A stretch of DNA of 33,982 bases from Methanobrevibacter oralis (GCF_001639275.1 NZ_LWMU01000046.1:1-33982); one strand, 5' to 3'. Positions 8,340-20,455 are shown, numbered from the stretch's first letter. Numbers and translations: made by a program. The notes: generated from the letters alone by a model not told the origin.

Positions 8340-9032
8340 ATGAGAATTGGGTTTGCTTTTACTGGTGCAGGTCATTTACTAAATGAATCTGTCCAAGTGG
8401 CTGAAAAATTAGCTAAAAATCATGAAGTCACAATTTTTCTATCAGGGGCTGCTGAAGAAGTTTTACAAATGTATGGCCTTTATGATAGGGTAGCTAAATT
8501 AACTGGTAGTAAATACCGAGAATTAGCATGTGATTCTAACCAAAAATTTTCATATCCAATTACAGGTAGACTTTCTCTTGGAAAATATGATTTATTGATT
8601 GTTTCACCAGCTACAGCAAACACAGTTTCTAAAATTGTTCATGGTATTGCAGATACTCTTGTTACTAATGCCGTTGCACAAGCAGGAAAAGGAGCTGTTA
8701 AAACAATTATAATTCCAGTAGATATCCATCCAGGTCCTATTGATACAGTATTACCATCTAAGATGGAATTAACAAAATGTGAAGGCTGTGATGAATGTAC
8801 TGCTGCTTTAATATGTCAACAAGGAGCTATTATTCCTCATGAGGAAATTGATTTACATAAATGTATTGGTTGTGGTTTATGTAGAAATAGTTGTCCTTAT
8901 GGTGCAATTTCTGAGGGTAAAATAATTACTATCTATATGAGGGATATTGATGTTGAAAATACTCGTAGACTAGCCAATATTGATGAAATTGAAATACTTG
9001 AAAATCCTAAGGATATTTTAGATAAATTCTAA
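8340..9032 (+). CDS. DmrX-like dihydromethanopterin reductase (flavoprotein-ferredoxin)
   Basis: 230 residues. The N-terminal flavoprotein domain (1-140) has a GAGHLL start and an SPATANT flavin-binding motif (89-95). A C-terminal bacterial-type ferredoxin domain has two cysteine sets (C147, C150, C153, C159; C175, C178, C181, C185) for [4Fe-4S] clusters. This architecture is that of the archaeoflavoprotein MJ0208 family, whose Methanosarcina member DmrX reduces dihydromethanopterin to tetrahydromethanopterin with electrons delivered through its Fe-S clusters. Position 6 bases behind glyA supports a role in making or regenerating the pterin carrier. An alternative is a general archaeoflavoprotein electron carrier. 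The last 15 bases overlap the 3' end of the convergent DUF192 gene. Confidence 0.85.
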   Translation: MRIGFAFTGAGHLLNESVQVAEKLAKNHEVTIFLSGAAEEVLQMYGLYDRVAKLTGSKYRELACDSNQKFSYPITGRLSLGKYDLLIVSPATANTVSKIVHGIADTLVTNAVAQAGKGAVKTIIIPVDIHPGPIDTVLPSKMELTKCEGCDECTAALICQQGAIIPHEEIDLHKCIGCGLCRNSCPYGAISEGKIITIYMRDIDVENTRRLANIDEIEILENPKDILDKF

Positions 9033-9344
9033 TATATCTCCTTTTTTTAATTTTATTTGATCTTTTTTTGTTTCTAAAATATATTTTGCTTTTTTTGGTG
9101 GACGATAGCTTTTCCAAGGTTTTAATGTTATAATATCAAAAATTTGTTTATTATTATCTAAAAAATAAATATCAATTGGAAATTTCACAAAAGAAGTGTG
9201 GATGGTTGATCCATATTTTGTTATAATAAGAAGTCCATAGTCAATATCTTTTTTAAACATCAATCCTAATAAACGTTTAAAGAAATTATCCGCGATTTTA
9301 ATTTTTATTTTTATTATTTCATTAGTCCTTTTATTTAAAATCAT
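9018..9344 (-). CDS. DUF192 family protein
   Basis: 108 residues from the ATG at 9344; a TTG at 9347 would add one residue. The pattern RLLGLMF...STIHTSFVKFPIDIYFLDN...PWKSYRPP..AKYILE....LKKGDILEF matches the DUF192 family, small globular proteins of unknown biochemical function often found in archaea. It has no signal peptide, unlike many bacterial members, so it is probably cytoplasmic. No ribosome site is visible. It is convergent with, and overlaps by 15 bases, the end of the flavoprotein gene. Confidence 0.8.
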   Translation of the reverse strand: MILNKRTNEIIKIKIKIADNFFKRLLGLMFKKDIDYGLLIITKYGSTIHTSFVKFPIDIYFLDNNKQIFDIITLKPWKSYRPPKKAKYILETKKDQIKLKKGDILEFI

Positions 9345-9393
9345 CAAATAATTTTATTATTTTATTATTTTTAAAGTTTTATAAGCTTTAAAA

Positions 9394-9501
9394 TCACTTT
9401 TGTTTTTTCTTTGATTTTTTTTCTTTTTTAGATAATTTGTATAACTTAGTTAAATTATCTATGCTTTTTAAAACTGTATTAAATTTTCTATAAAACCCCA
9501 T
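9394..9501 (-). CDS. Possible 35-residue lysine-rich small protein
   Basis: An open frame from the ATG at 9501 to the TGA at 9394 reads MGFYRKFNTVLKSIDNLTKL, continuing with a strongly basic KKEKKSKKKQK tail. It lies upstream of the DUF192 gene on the same strand, with about 50 bases between. There is no obvious ribosome site and no family is recognised. In such AT-rich DNA a lysine-rich frame can arise by chance, so this is tentative. Confidence 0.3.
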   Translation of the reverse strand: MGFYRKFNTVLKSIDNLTKLYKLSKKEKKSKKKQK

Positions 9502-9624
9502 ATCATATTATTTCTTTTATTTGTTTATTAATTTTTAGATTTTACTTTTTAAAATGTAGTAACATTTATTTATTATTTACAATATAAAAAATCATAATAT
9601 TAATTATTGATATGTGTTGATAAA

Positions 9625-10825
<1,201 letters not shown>

Positions 10826-10830
<5 letters not shown>

Positions 10831-10893
10831 ATTTAATGAATAATCTAAATCATGTTTATATGACACATGTCAAATTTTCTTTTTCATTTTTTT
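10826..10893 (+). terminator. Hairpin and T-rich 3' region of metK
   Basis: TTTAGATT (10826-10833, including the stop codon) pairs with AATCTAAA (10842-10849). A second small palindrome, TGACACATGTCA, follows at about 10860-10871, then T-rich runs to 10893. It probably marks the metK transcript end. Confidence 0.5.
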
Positions 10894-10929
10894 AATTAAA
10901 TTAAATTTCTAATTTATAGAAGATTTCTT

Positions 10930-10977
10930 TATTTTTTTATACACATATTAATTTTATTTTAAAAGGGAGAATTAACA
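10930..10977 (+). promoter_or_regulatory. ileS operon promoter and ribosome site
   Basis: A TTTTTTTATACACATATTA stretch supplies a TATA box at about 10933-10943. GGGAG at about 10965-10969 is a strong ribosome site 8 bases ahead of the ileS ATG. Confidence 0.5.
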
Positions 10978-13900
10978 ATGCCAATAAAAGAGGCAGATAA
11001 ATCATATGATCACAAAAAAATAGAACAAAAGGTTCAAAATTTTTGGAAAGAAGTAGGTATATTTTCCAAAATAAATAAACTTAGAGCTAATGGTCCACAA
11101 TACTCATTTTTAGATGGTCCTCCATATTGCAGCGGTAAAATTCATTTGGGAACTGCATGGAATAAAGTAATAAAAGACTCATATTTACGTTATAAAAGTA
11201 TGAATGGATTCAACTTAAGAAGGCAAGCTGGATGGGATATGCATGGTCTTCCTATCGAACATAAAGTTGAACAATTAATGAATATTAAAAGCAAACAAGA
11301 AATTGAAGAAATTGGTATTGATACTTTTGTAGATAAATGTAAAGAATTCGCAATAGAAAATAAAACAGCCATGGAAAAAGAATTCGATGATTTAGGGGTT
11401 TGGATGGATTGGGATGATCCATACATGACTCTTGATCCTCAATACATGGAATCTGCATGGTGGACTCTAAAAAAAGCTAATGAACAAAACTTGCTTATAA
11501 ATGATAAAAGAGTAATTAGTTGGTGTCCTCATTGTCAAACAGCATTAGCTGCAGCAGAAATTGATTATGAAGACAAAATTGACCCTTCAATTTTTGTAAA
11601 ATTCCCTGTTAAAGGAAAAAAAAGCGAATATTTTCTTGTATGGACAACAACACCATGGACATTACCTGCAAACTTGGCTATTTGTGTAAATCCTGAATTT
11701 GATTATGCTTATGTTAAAAAAGATGGTGATGTTTTAATTCTTGCTGAAAACTTAGTTGAAAAAGTATTAGGTCCTACAGTTAAAATTCATAGAACTAAAA
11801 TACCTTCACAATCAGAAGATAAAGGATATGAAATCATAGAAGAAAAAGAAATACTTTATGAAATTATAAAAACAGTTAAAGGTCGAGATTTAGTTGGATT
11901 AAAATATGTTTATCCATTAGACATCGAAAAACAAGCACAATTTGATGAAATTGAAAATGTTCACAGTATTTTATCAGGAAATCATGTAGAACTTGAAGAG
12001 GGTACTGGTTTGGTGCACACAGCACCAGGACATGGTCCAGAGGACTTTGAAGTAGGTCAAGCTAATGGACTTCCAATATTTTGCCCAGTTGGAGAAGATG
12101 GCAAATTTAGTGAAGATGCTGGAAAATATGCAAATAAATTCTGTAAAGATGAAAATCCGGTAATAATTGAGGATTTGGAAAATAAGGGGTTGATGCATCA
12201 CACAGAAACTATTGAGCATAGATATGGGGTATGTTGGAGATGTAAAACTCCTATTATTTACATAGCTACTAAACAATGGTTTTTAAAGGTAACTGACATT
12301 AAGGATAAAATGCTTAGTGAAATTGAAAAAGTTGAATGGATACCTAAATGGGCTGGTGAAGGAAGATTCCATGATTGGGTTGATAATGCTAAAGATTGGA
12401 CAATTTCAAGACAAAGATACTGGGGTATTCCAATTCCTATATGGGAATGTAGTGACTGTGGAGAAATTAAAGTTATAGGTTCTATTGATGAATTAAAAGA
12501 GGAAAGTGTTGGTGAAATTACAGTTTCCGACGATGAACTTGTACATAGACCTCATGTTGATGATATTGAAGTAAAATGTGAATGTTGTGATAAAACGATT
12601 AAAAGGATTCCTGATGTTTTAGACGTTTGGATTGATTCAGGTGTAGCTCCATGGGCTTCACTTTATTATCCACAAAAAGAAGATAAATTTACGGATTGGT
12701 TTCCATATGACTTTATTACAGAAGGGCATGATCAAACAAGAGGTTGGTTTTACTCACAACTTGGGACTGGTGTAATTTCAATGGGAAAAGTTCCTTATAA
12801 CAAAGTATTAATGCATGGATTTGTATTAGATGAAAATGGTAAAAAAATGTCTAAATCATTAGGTAATGTTGTCTCTCCTGAAGAAGTAATTGAGAAATAT
12901 GGGGCTGATGTTTTAAGATTCTACTTATTATGGGCATCTAAACCATGGGATGATTTAAAATTTGTATGGGATGAATTATTGAACGTTAATAAAATGTTTA
13001 ATATTTTATGGAATGTGTATGTATTCTCAGCTACATACATGTCTCTAGACGATTTTAATCCTAATAATTTAACTGAAGACCAGTATATTTTAAGAAATGA
13101 AGATAAATGGATAATTTCTAGGTCTAATACATTGGCTAAAGAAGTTGGTGAAGATTTAGAAAAATTATTCTTCCATAAAGCAACACGAAAGATAAATAAT
13201 TTTATTTTAGAAGATTTAAGTCGTTGGTATGTAAGGCTTATTCGTGGAAGAACTTGGGTTGAAAGCGATAATCCTGATAAATTAGGAGCATATTATAGTT
13301 TATACACGGCTTTATCTAAATTAATTTCAGTTTTATGTCCAATTGCTCCTCATATATCTGAAGAAATTTATGAAAATATTGTTAAAAATTTAAATCCAAA
13401 CGCACTAGAAAGTATTCACATGATTGATTGGGAATATGATGAAAAAGATATTGATAAAGAATTAGAAGCTAAAATGGATATAGTGCGTGAAGTAATTGAA
13501 TCTGCTGCAAGAGCTCGTGATGTAGCAAGATATAAACTTAGATGGCCAGTTTCAGATATTACAATTGTATCACAAGATAAAAAAGTTTTAACAGCTATTG
13601 ATGATTTAGCAGAAATTATTAAAGACCAATCAAATACTAAAAAAGTTTTAACAGCTTCAGAATTTGAAAATCTTTCATTTATTGCTAAACCAAATCTTAA
13701 AACTTTAGGTCCAAGACTCAAAGCAGATATGGGTAAAGTTAAAAAATATCTACAAACAGCTGATGGTAGTCTAATTAAAAAAGAATTAGATAAAAATGGA
13801 TTTATTGAAGTTGAAGGATTTGAATTATCAAGTGATGATATATTATTTGACAGTGAACTTCCAGATGATTTTGTTTCATCTGAATTTAGTCAAGGTAATG

Positions 13901-14211
13901 TATTTGTAAATACTAATGTTACTTTAGAAATTAAACAAGAAGCTATGGCTCGTGAACTTATTAGAAGAGTTCAGGACATGAGAAAAGACTTAGATTTGGA
14001 TGTTGAAGCAAATATTAATGTTGTTGTCGAAACATCTTCTGAATTTAAAGATTTAATTGTTCCACAGGCTGAAGTTATTTCTCATGAAATTCGAGCTAAT
14101 AGTTTAATCATATCAGACACAGAAGAGTGTTGTAAAGATTCTGAAAACTATACTAAAGAATGGGATATTGAAAATGAAAAAGTAATAATATCCATAAAAA
14201 TAAGGTGTTAA
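10978..14211 (+). CDS. ileS: Isoleucyl-tRNA synthetase
   Basis: Charges tRNA-Ile; cytosolic class I synthetase of 1077 residues, the archaeal/eukaryote-like length. The HIGH-type motif is KIHLGTAW at about 54-61 and the KMSKS motif is K623-S627 ([11 protein letters not shown]). Between them lies the editing domain ([12 protein letters not shown], then [16 protein letters not shown]). Conserved DVWIDSG and [11 protein letters not shown] blocks precede KMSKS, and an anticodon-binding domain with a long C-terminal tail follows. It leads a tight plus-strand operon; purL starts 1 base after its stop. Confidence 0.98.
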   Translation: MPIKEADKSYDHKKIEQKVQNFWKEVGIFSKINKLRANGPQYSFLDGPPYCSGKIHLGTAWNKVIKDSYLRYKSMNGFNLRRQAGWDMHGLPIEHKVEQLMNIKSKQEIEEIGIDTFVDKCKEFAIENKTAMEKEFDDLGVWMDWDDPYMTLDPQYMESAWWTLKKANEQNLLINDKRVISWCPHCQTALAAAEIDYEDKIDPSIFVKFPVKGKKSEYFLVWTTTPWTLPANLAICVNPEFDYAYVKKDGDVLILAENLVEKVLGPTVKIHRTKIPSQSEDKGYEIIEEKEILYEIIKTVKGRDLVGLKYVYPLDIEKQAQFDEIENVHSILSGNHVELEEGTGLVHTAPGHGPEDFEVGQANGLPIFCPVGEDGKFSEDAGKYANKFCKDENPVIIEDLENKGLMHHTETIEHRYGVCWRCKTPIIYIATKQWFLKVTDIKDKMLSEIEKVEWIPKWAGEGRFHDWVDNAKDWTISRQRYWGIPIPIWECSDCGEIKVIGSIDELKEESVGEITVSDDELVHRPHVDDIEVKCECCDKTIKRIPDVLDVWIDSGVAPWASLYYPQKEDKFTDWFPYDFITEGHDQTRGWFYSQLGTGVISMGKVPYNKVLMHGFVLDENGKKMSKSLGNVVSPEEVIEKYGADVLRFYLLWASKPWDDLKFVWDELLNVNKMFNILWNVYVFSATYMSLDDFNPNNLTEDQYILRNEDKWIISRSNTLAKEVGEDLEKLFFHKATRKINNFILEDLSRWYVRLIRGRTWVESDNPDKLGAYYSLYTALSKLISVLCPIAPHISEEIYENIVKNLNPNALESIHMIDWEYDEKDIDKELEAKMDIVREVIESAARARDVARYKLRWPVSDITIVSQDKKVLTAIDDLAEIIKDQSNTKKVLTASEFENLSFIAKPNLKTLGPRLKADMGKVKKYLQTADGSLIKKELDKNGFIEVEGFELSSDDILFDSELPDDFVSSEFSQGNVFVNTNVTLEIKQEAMARELIRRVQDMRKDLDLDVEANINVVVETSSEFKDLIVPQAEVISHEIRANSLIISDTEECCKDSENYTKEWDIENEKVIISIKIRC

Positions 14212-14212
14212 A

Positions 14213-16351
14213 ATGACTTTAACTGACTCTGAAATTGAATATATTGAGGGAATCCTTGGTAGACAAATGAATGAATTAGAAGAAGGAATGTTGGATGTAA
14301 TGTTTTCAGAACATTGCTCTTACAAAAGTAGTAGACCAATATTAGGCACATTCCCCACCGAAGGAGAAAATATTATTTTAGGTCCAGGTGATGATGCAGG
14401 CCTTGTTAGTGTAACGGATAAATATGCTCTTGCTGTTGGTATGGAGTCACATAATCACCCATCAGCTATTGAACCTTATGGTGGAGCTGGAACTGGTATT
14501 GGTGGAATTTTAAGAGATATAATCTCTATGGGGGCAATGCCTATTGCTCTTTTAGATTCCCTTCGATTTGGACCAATGGAAGATGAAAAATCAAGATATT
14601 TATTTGAGCATGTTGTAAAAGGAATTTCTGATTATGGAAATAGGGTAGGAGTTCCAACAGTAGCTGGGGAGATTGAATTTGATGAATCATTCAGAGCAAA
14701 TCCATTGGTAAATGTAATGTGTGTAGGGATAGTTGAAAAAGATAAAATAGTTCGTGGACAAGCTCCTAATATTGGAGACGTATTCCTTTTGATGGGAGGG
14801 GCTACTGGCCGTGATGGTATTCATGGAGTTACATTTGCATCAGAAGAATTAACATCAGATTCTGAAACAGAAGATAGGCCTGCAGTACAAGTAGCTGACC
14901 CATTTACCAAAAAAAGAGTTTTAGAAGCATCATTAGAAATATTAGAAAAAATTGATGTTAGTGGTGTTAAAGACTTGGGTGGGGGAGGTCTTACATGTTG
15001 TATTTCAGAACTTGTAAATGAATCTAATAATGCAGCGTTTGTAGATTTACGTTCTATCCCGCTTAGAGAAACAGGAATGACTCCTTATGAAATCATGCTA
15101 TCGGAGTCTCAAGAAAGAATGGTTTTTGTAATAAATCCTAAAGATGTTAAATTAGCTAAAGAAATCTGTGATAAGCATGAAATCATATCTTCAGTAATTG
15201 GAGATGTTAAAGAGGGTAATAATATGATTATTTCAGATGAAGGGGTCGAAATAGCCAACCTGCCAACAATTTTACTTGCGGATCCCCCATCACTTAATCG
15301 TGAACTTTGTGAAATTCCAGAAGACACATCAAAAGTAATTGTTGAACATCCTCCAATTAAAGAATCATTACTTAAAGTATTATCTAGTCCTAATATTGCA
15401 TCAAAAGAATGGATTTACAAGCAATATGATCATGAAGTTCAAGTAAGAACAGTTGTAAAACCAGGTGATGATGCAGCTGTTTTAAGAATTGATGATACAA
15501 CAGCTATTGCACTTACTACAGATTCAAATACAATTCATACTAAACTATCACCATTTGATGGGGCTGCCGGTTGTGTTGCAGAATCTATACGAAATGTAAT
15601 TTCAATGGGAGCAACTCCATATGCTGTTGTGGACTGTTTAAATTTTGGAAATCCAGAAACTCCTGAAATTTTATGGCAATTTAAAAGAGCTATTGAAGGA
15701 ATGAGTTTGGTAGCTGAGAAATTCCAAGCTCCGGTAATTAGTGGAAATGTAAGTTTTTATAATGAAACAGAAGGAATTAAAATCAATCCTACTCCTGCTG
15801 TTGGGGTTATTGGTGTTGAAAATATTGAAAATATAAGAACAATGGACTTTAAAAATGAAGGAGATAAAATATTATTAATTGGTAAAACTTATGATGAACT
15901 TACAGGTTCAGAATATCATAGATGTATACATGGTATTGAAAAAGGAACTGCTCCAAGAATAAGAATTGATAATGAGCTAGCTAATGGTAAATGCATATTA
16001 AAATTAGTAGATGAAGATAAAAATAAGAATATTACGGCTATTCATGATGTATCTGCTGGAGGATTAGCTATTGCACTTTCTGAAATGGTTATTTCATCAA
16101 AATTAGGTTGTGAAATTAATTTGGACAGTGATGAACTTGATTTAAATCAATTACTTTACTCTGAAAGTCATGGACGTTATATTTTAACAGTTAAATCAGA
16201 TGCTTTAGATGATATTTTATCTAAAATTGATGTTGATGTTGATGTTATTGGGGAAGTTAAAGGTAATAACTTAAAAATTAATGATAATGAATTTAGCTTT
16301 GAAGAATTAGATGATTCTTACCATGGTGTAATTGAAAAGTACATGGCTTAA
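14213..16351 (+). CDS. purL: Phosphoribosylformylglycinamidine synthase subunit II
   Basis: Catalyses the ATP-dependent FGAR to FGAM step of purine synthesis, with PurQ supplying ammonia and PurS bridging. It has 712 residues, the small-PurL length without the glutaminase domain, so separate purQ and purS are expected elsewhere. The signature [12 protein letters not shown] is near the N-terminus, GPGDDAG and [19 protein letters not shown] follow, and the second half repeats the fold with PGDDAAV and DGAAGCVAE. The AAGGTGT ribosome site lies in the end of ileS. Confidence 0.97.
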   Translation: MTLTDSEIEYIEGILGRQMNELEEGMLDVMFSEHCSYKSSRPILGTFPTEGENIILGPGDDAGLVSVTDKYALAVGMESHNHPSAIEPYGGAGTGIGGILRDIISMGAMPIALLDSLRFGPMEDEKSRYLFEHVVKGISDYGNRVGVPTVAGEIEFDESFRANPLVNVMCVGIVEKDKIVRGQAPNIGDVFLLMGGATGRDGIHGVTFASEELTSDSETEDRPAVQVADPFTKKRVLEASLEILEKIDVSGVKDLGGGGLTCCISELVNESNNAAFVDLRSIPLRETGMTPYEIMLSESQERMVFVINPKDVKLAKEICDKHEIISSVIGDVKEGNNMIISDEGVEIANLPTILLADPPSLNRELCEIPEDTSKVIVEHPPIKESLLKVLSSPNIASKEWIYKQYDHEVQVRTVVKPGDDAAVLRIDDTTAIALTTDSNTIHTKLSPFDGAAGCVAESIRNVISMGATPYAVVDCLNFGNPETPEILWQFKRAIEGMSLVAEKFQAPVISGNVSFYNETEGIKINPTPAVGVIGVENIENIRTMDFKNEGDKILLIGKTYDELTGSEYHRCIHGIEKGTAPRIRIDNELANGKCILKLVDEDKNKNITAIHDVSAGGLAIALSEMVISSKLGCEINLDSDELDLNQLLYSESHGRYILTVKSDALDDILSKIDVDVDVIGEVKGNNLKINDNEFSFEELDDSYHGVIEKYMA

Positions 16352-16367
16352 TCTTTGTGGTGTTTTG

Positions 16368-17585
16368 ATGTTTTTATCTAAATTAGATTCTATTAGCAAT
16401 GCTTTGAAATTAATTAGTGATAATCAAAAATTAACAGAAGTTGAAGAGATTCCAATTGTTGAAGCTCATAAAAGGGTTTTAGCTGAGGATATAATTTCAT
16501 TTCATGATTCTCCTCCATTTGATAAGTCTGCAATGGATGGTTTTGCAGTTATTGCTAAAGATACATTTGGAGCTTCCCAATCTAATCCTAAAACTTTAAA
16601 AATTATTGATTCTATTGGGGCCGGCGATTTTTCAGATAAATCTTTAACTAATGAGAAAGCCATTCTAATTGCTACAGGTGCACCTATTCCTAAAGGGGCT
16701 AATGCAGTTTTAATGAAAGAATTCACAACAAAAAATAGGGATGAATTAACAATTTATTCTCAAGTAACTCCTGGTGAAAATGTAAGTCCTAAATCCGAAG
16801 ATATTAAGAAGGGGGAAAAAATCCTTTCTAAAAACACTTTTATTAGATATCAAGAAATGGGTTTAATTGCATCAGCAGGATATGATAGTGTGGTTGTTTT
16901 TAAAAAACCTAAAGTTAAACTAATTGTTACTGGAAATGAACTTGTTGACCCAACTAAAGAAGAAATTGACAAAGCTAAAATTATAAATTCTAATAAATAT
17001 ACTATAAAAGCCATGGCTGAAGATTCGGGAGCTATTATTCAAACTACTTATGTTGGAGATTCATTTAAAGAAGTTAAAGAAGCTATTTTAGATGCCTCTA
17101 ATGACTATGATGTTATAATAACTACTGGAGGAACAGCTATTAGTGAAGGGGATGTTGTTTTAGATGTTGTTGATGATATAGGCGAAATTTTATTTCATGG
17201 AGTTTCAATTAGACCAGGCAAACCAATTGGTGCTGGAATTGTAAATGAAAAAATGATTTTTACATTTTCTGGTCAACCGGTTGCTGCAATGTCTCAATTT
17301 GATATATTTGCTCGTAAATATTTATTTGAAATGCAAGGAAGGCATTTTGATTTTCATATTACTAAAAGACAATCTCAACTTAAAATTCCTTCATCACTAG
17401 GAAGAACTGATTTTGTTCGTGCAGTGTCTGATGATAATTATGCAAAGCATGTATTAAATAGGGGTTCTGGTATAATTCGTTCAATGGTAGAGGCCAATAG
17501 CTACATCATAATAGATGAAAATGATGAAGGATATCAGAAGGGTGATATAGTTGATGTTATCTTTTTTGATTCGTTACTTTGGTAG
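16368..17585 (+). CDS. moeA: Molybdopterin molybdenumtransferase
   Basis: Inserts molybdate (or tungstate) into adenylylated molybdopterin; in methanogens the product serves formylmethanofuran dehydrogenase. It has 405 residues from the ATG at 16368, 16 bases after purL, with a GGTGTT ribosome site. An upstream in-frame TTG at 16332 would overlap purL and lacks support. Motifs include SAMDGFAV, IATGAPIPKGANAVLM, VTGNELV, TTGGTAISEGD and GVSIRPGKPIGAG. The usual GLPGNP turn reads FSGQPVAAM. A separate moaC lies at 31211. Confidence 0.94.
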   Translation: MFLSKLDSISNALKLISDNQKLTEVEEIPIVEAHKRVLAEDIISFHDSPPFDKSAMDGFAVIAKDTFGASQSNPKTLKIIDSIGAGDFSDKSLTNEKAILIATGAPIPKGANAVLMKEFTTKNRDELTIYSQVTPGENVSPKSEDIKKGEKILSKNTFIRYQEMGLIASAGYDSVVVFKKPKVKLIVTGNELVDPTKEEIDKAKIINSNKYTIKAMAEDSGAIIQTTYVGDSFKEVKEAILDASNDYDVIITTGGTAISEGDVVLDVVDDIGEILFHGVSIRPGKPIGAGIVNEKMIFTFSGQPVAAMSQFDIFARKYLFEMQGRHFDFHITKRQSQLKIPSSLGRTDFVRAVSDDNYAKHVLNRGSGIIRSMVEANSYIIIDENDEGYQKGDIVDVIFFDSLLW

Positions 17586-17601
17586 TTGAAGGTGTATTTT
17601 A

Positions 17602-18732
17602 ATGAACGGTATTTACTATTATTTGGTGGTCTTCTTCATAATCTGGATATTGTCGTTATCATTAAAAAATAAATTAACAAATCATGGTTTTGAAATTGAG
17701 TTTCCAGTCATAATGTGGAAGACAAAGAAACTTAGAGGACTAATATCTAAAATTTCAAATATTTCTCCAAAATTTTGGAAGTGGTATATGAATATTGGAA
17801 TAATAATATCTTTTATAGCTATGCTTGTTATTACATGGTTATTAATTTCAGCAATTCCAACGGCTTTTGAAACTCCATCCGTTTCTTTAATTATTCCTGG
17901 TGTGGAGATTCCTGGTTCTACAATTTTTATACCTTTTGTTTCAGGAATTATAGCATTAGCTACATGTTTAATTGTACATGAGTTTTCTCATGGGGTTATT
18001 TCTATTAGTGAAAAAATTTCTATTAAATCAATTGGACTTTTATTGTTTGCTATTATTCCAGGAGCTTTTGTAGAACCAGATGAAGATGAATTAAAAAAAT
18101 CAAGTAAGCTTTCACAGCTTAGAGTTTATGCAGCAGGATCAATAGCGAATATTACATTAGCTTTAGTTGCAATTTTAATATTATCAATGGCATCTGGAGC
18201 TATTCCTCATTATTTCGATGAAAATGGTATTGAAATAAGTCGTGTTCTTGAGGATTCACCAGCAAGTGGGGTGCTTAAAGAAGGAATGGTTATAAAATCA
18301 TTAGATAATAAAAGCATAGTCGACTCTAAAAGTTATGTTGATGCAATTAACCAACTCAAACCAAATGACACGTTGTCGATTGTAACAAATCAAGGTGAAT
18401 TTAATTTAACTCTTGATAAAAATCCCAATAATGAATCTTTAGGATATATTGGTATTCAGTCTAATTATAATTATAAATTAGTAGATAATAGCTTAGGTCC
18501 TCTTCCATGGATTTTATTTTCAATAGTTGATTTATTCAATTGGATTTTTATATTAAATTTAGGTATAGGTTTATTTAATTTACTTCCAATTAAACCATTG
18601 GATGGTGGAAAAATGCTTGAGATTTTACTCAGCTATAAACTTGATAAAAAACAATATAAACCAATTGTTAATTCTCTTTCCATGGTTTTAGCCATGGTAA
18701 TTATTTTTAGCCTGATTGCAGGTTTTATTTAA
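17602..18732 (+). CDS. M50 site-2-type membrane metalloprotease
   Basis: 376 residues with several membrane helices: at the N-terminus, about 55-80, about 110-135, about 175-195, and two near the C-terminus. The zinc motif HEFSH is at 126-130 within a helix, and the third ligand motif is PLDGG with D334 near the C-terminus. A PDZ-like domain lies between (about 205-275, with DSPASGVLKEGMVIKSLDN). These are the hallmarks of RseP/S2P intramembrane proteases, which cut transmembrane segments of regulatory or signal proteins. The substrate is unknown. It starts 16 bases after moeA with an AAGGTG site, so it is probably the last gene of the ileS operon. Confidence 0.9.
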   Translation: MNGIYYYLVVFFIIWILSLSLKNKLTNHGFEIEFPVIMWKTKKLRGLISKISNISPKFWKWYMNIGIIISFIAMLVITWLLISAIPTAFETPSVSLIIPGVEIPGSTIFIPFVSGIIALATCLIVHEFSHGVISISEKISIKSIGLLLFAIIPGAFVEPDEDELKKSSKLSQLRVYAAGSIANITLALVAILILSMASGAIPHYFDENGIEISRVLEDSPASGVLKEGMVIKSLDNKSIVDSKSYVDAINQLKPNDTLSIVTNQGEFNLTLDKNPNNESLGYIGIQSNYNYKLVDNSLGPLPWILFSIVDLFNWIFILNLGIGLFNLLPIKPLDGGKMLEILLSYKLDKKQYKPIVNSLSMVLAMVIIFSLIAGFI

Positions 18733-18740
18733 AAAAATTA

Positions 18741-18775
18741 TGAAAGAATATTAAATTCTTTCAATATTTTGTTTT
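18741..18775. terminator. Bidirectional hairpin between M50 protease and rubrerythrin genes
   Basis: TGAAAGAAT (18741-18749) pairs perfectly with ATTCTTTCA (18755-18763) over a 5-base loop. T-rich sequence follows on the plus strand and A-rich sequence precedes it, so it can serve as a terminator for both convergent transcripts. Confidence 0.7.
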
Positions 18776-19191
18776 TAGAAGTATCTTTTTAAAATTCCTT
18801 CTAATATTTTATAATGGCGACCTTCGTCCCTAGAACTATCTCTGAAGAAATCAGCAGCTACTTCAATATTTTCTTCTGCAGCAATTTCAGAAGCTTCTCT
18901 TTTTTCAGCATTTGCCATTTTTTCTCCACCCATCATCCATTCGATGTTTTCTTTAAGAGTGTCTTTGATAATTCCATTCATTTCACAGAATCTAGCAGCA
19001 TGTTCAGCTTCTTCCCATGCTAATCTTTTAAATACTTCAGCTAATTCCCCATAACCTTCTCTAGAAGCTTGTCTAGACATAGCTAAGTAAATTCCTACTT
19101 CTTGGGTTTCACCCATAAAGTTATTTTGAACTTCTTTTTCTACTTTTGTTCCTTTGGTTATACCAATTTTATGTTCATGTTCAATTGCCAT
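18775..19191 (-). CDS. rbr: Short rubrerythrin (diiron domain only)
   Basis: 138 residues of ferritin-like four-helix bundle. Metal-ligand patterns are E28 in GETQEVG, ExxH at E61-H64 (EEAEHAARF) and ExxH at E123-H126 (DEGRHYKIL). Rubrerythrins reduce hydrogen peroxide in anaerobes. The usual C-terminal rubredoxin (two CxxC) domain is absent, so a separate rubredoxin or other donor must deliver electrons. A near-perfect ribosome site (GGAGGTTCATAA then ATG) lies in the 37-base gap after fprA, indicating an fprA-rbr operon. Confidence 0.92.
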   Translation of the reverse strand: MAIEHEHKIGITKGTKVEKEVQNNFMGETQEVGIYLAMSRQASREGYGELAEVFKRLAWEEAEHAARFCEMNGIIKDTLKENIEWMMGGEKMANAEKREASEIAAEENIEVAADFFRDSSRDEGRHYKILEGILKRYF

Positions 19192-19228
19192 TTATGAACC
19201 TCCATTAAAATATTTTAATTCATATTAT

Positions 19229-20455
19229 TTATAATTCTTTACATGCATTAGCTAATGTTCTACCTAATTCAAAGCTTGCATTTTCTTCTTCTGCAGTTGG
19301 TACAAAGTAAATTTCTTGAGATTCAACAACTTCAAATCCACAATTGTTTAATTCATCTGCAAGTTTAAAAGGAGATCCTCCTCTTCCACCCATCGAACCA
19401 AATGTAACTGCCTTTCTTTTGATTCCAGTTCTGTTGAATAAAAGACCTTTTAAGTAATACATAATGTCCCCCATACTTGGATAGGGTACATCATTAATTG
19501 TTGGGTCTCCAATAGCTATTCCTTTACTAGTTAATATACTTTTTACAATTTCACTTCTTTCATCTTCATGTAAGTAGAAGATTTCTACGTCGTATCCTTC
19601 TGCAATTGCACCTTCTGCAATTTCATGTGCCATTTGTTGGGTAGAGTAGTGCATTGTATCATAAATAATAGTAATTTTATCTTCACATACACCAGTTGCC
19701 CAGTTTTGGTATGCACCAATGATTTTCATTGGATCAGTCCAGATTTGACCGTGAGATGGTGCAATCATTTTAATTTGATCTAATAAACCTAATTCAACCA
19801 CTTCATTTAATTTTTTAAGTACTAATTTTGAAAGTGGTGTAATTAAGTTTGCATAGAATTTTTGTGCTGCATCCATTAAAACATATTCTGGGACTTCATT
19901 ATCAAATCTTTTAGTGTAACATAAGTGTTGACCAAACGCATCGTTAGGGAATAAAATTCCAGTTTCATCAGCAAGCAATGTAAACATACTGTCAGGCCAA
20001 TGTAATAAAAATGCATCTAAGAACGCTAAAGTTCTTCCACCAACATTTAAACTGTCACCAGTTCCTACAGTAATAAATTCAGCTCCTTCTAATGCAGGGT
20101 AATGTTTTAAAAGACCTTTTACTGCAATTTCACTACAATAAATAGGAGCTTCAGGGAATTTCCTATGTAAATCTACTAAAACACCAGAGTGGTCTTTTTC
20201 TACATGATTTTGAATAATGTAGTCAACTTTTACTTCTCTTCCTTCTTGTGCGAATGCGTCTTCCACACGTGCCATAATCTCTTTTGTTTTACCTGGATAT
20301 GCATTGTCGATGATAGCCACTTCATCTTCACCAAATACAATATATGCATTATAAGTTGTTCCATCTAAGGTATATCCATGGTAACTTCTTATATCCCAAT
20401 CGAGTACACCAATCCAGTATACTCCATCAGCAATTTTTATCGCGTTTGCCTTCAT
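19229..20455 (-). CDS. fprA: F420H2 oxidase (diiron flavoprotein FprA)
   Basis: Reduces O2 to water with reduced F420, protecting the anaerobic cytosol. It has 408 residues from the ATG at 20455, chosen because AGGTGTG sits at the right distance; an in-frame ATG at 20473 overlaps that site. A metallo-beta-lactamase-like domain carries the diiron ligands H84, E86, D88 and H89 (HVEKDHSG), and HWPDSMFT and FPNDAFGQH follow. A C-terminal flavodoxin-like domain starts near residue 255 ([16 protein letters not shown]) and binds FMN. It is divergent from the MsvR-like regulator and is followed by rubrerythrin. Confidence 0.96.
   Translation of the reverse strand: MKANAIKIADGVYWIGVLDWDIRSYHGYTLDGTTYNAYIVFGEDEVAIIDNAYPGKTKEIMARVEDAFAQEGREVKVDYIIQNHVEKDHSGVLVDLHRKFPEAPIYCSEIAVKGLLKHYPALEGAEFITVGTGDSLNVGGRTLAFLDAFLLHWPDSMFTLLADETGILFPNDAFGQHLCYTKRFDNEVPEYVLMDAAQKFYANLITPLSKLVLKKLNEVVELGLLDQIKMIAPSHGQIWTDPMKIIGAYQNWATGVCEDKITIIYDTMHYSTQQMAHEIAEGAIAEGYDVEIFYLHEDERSEIVKSILTSKGIAIGDPTINDVPYPSMGDIMYYLKGLLFNRTGIKRKAVTFGSMGGRGGSPFKLADELNNCGFEVVESQEIYFVPTAEEENASFELGRTLANACKEL

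Noticed and set aside
16332-16367. Upstream TTG start extending moeA into purL
   Set aside because: The GGTGTT site and the MFLSKLDSI start at 16368 fit the family; the extension is only purL sequence in another frame.
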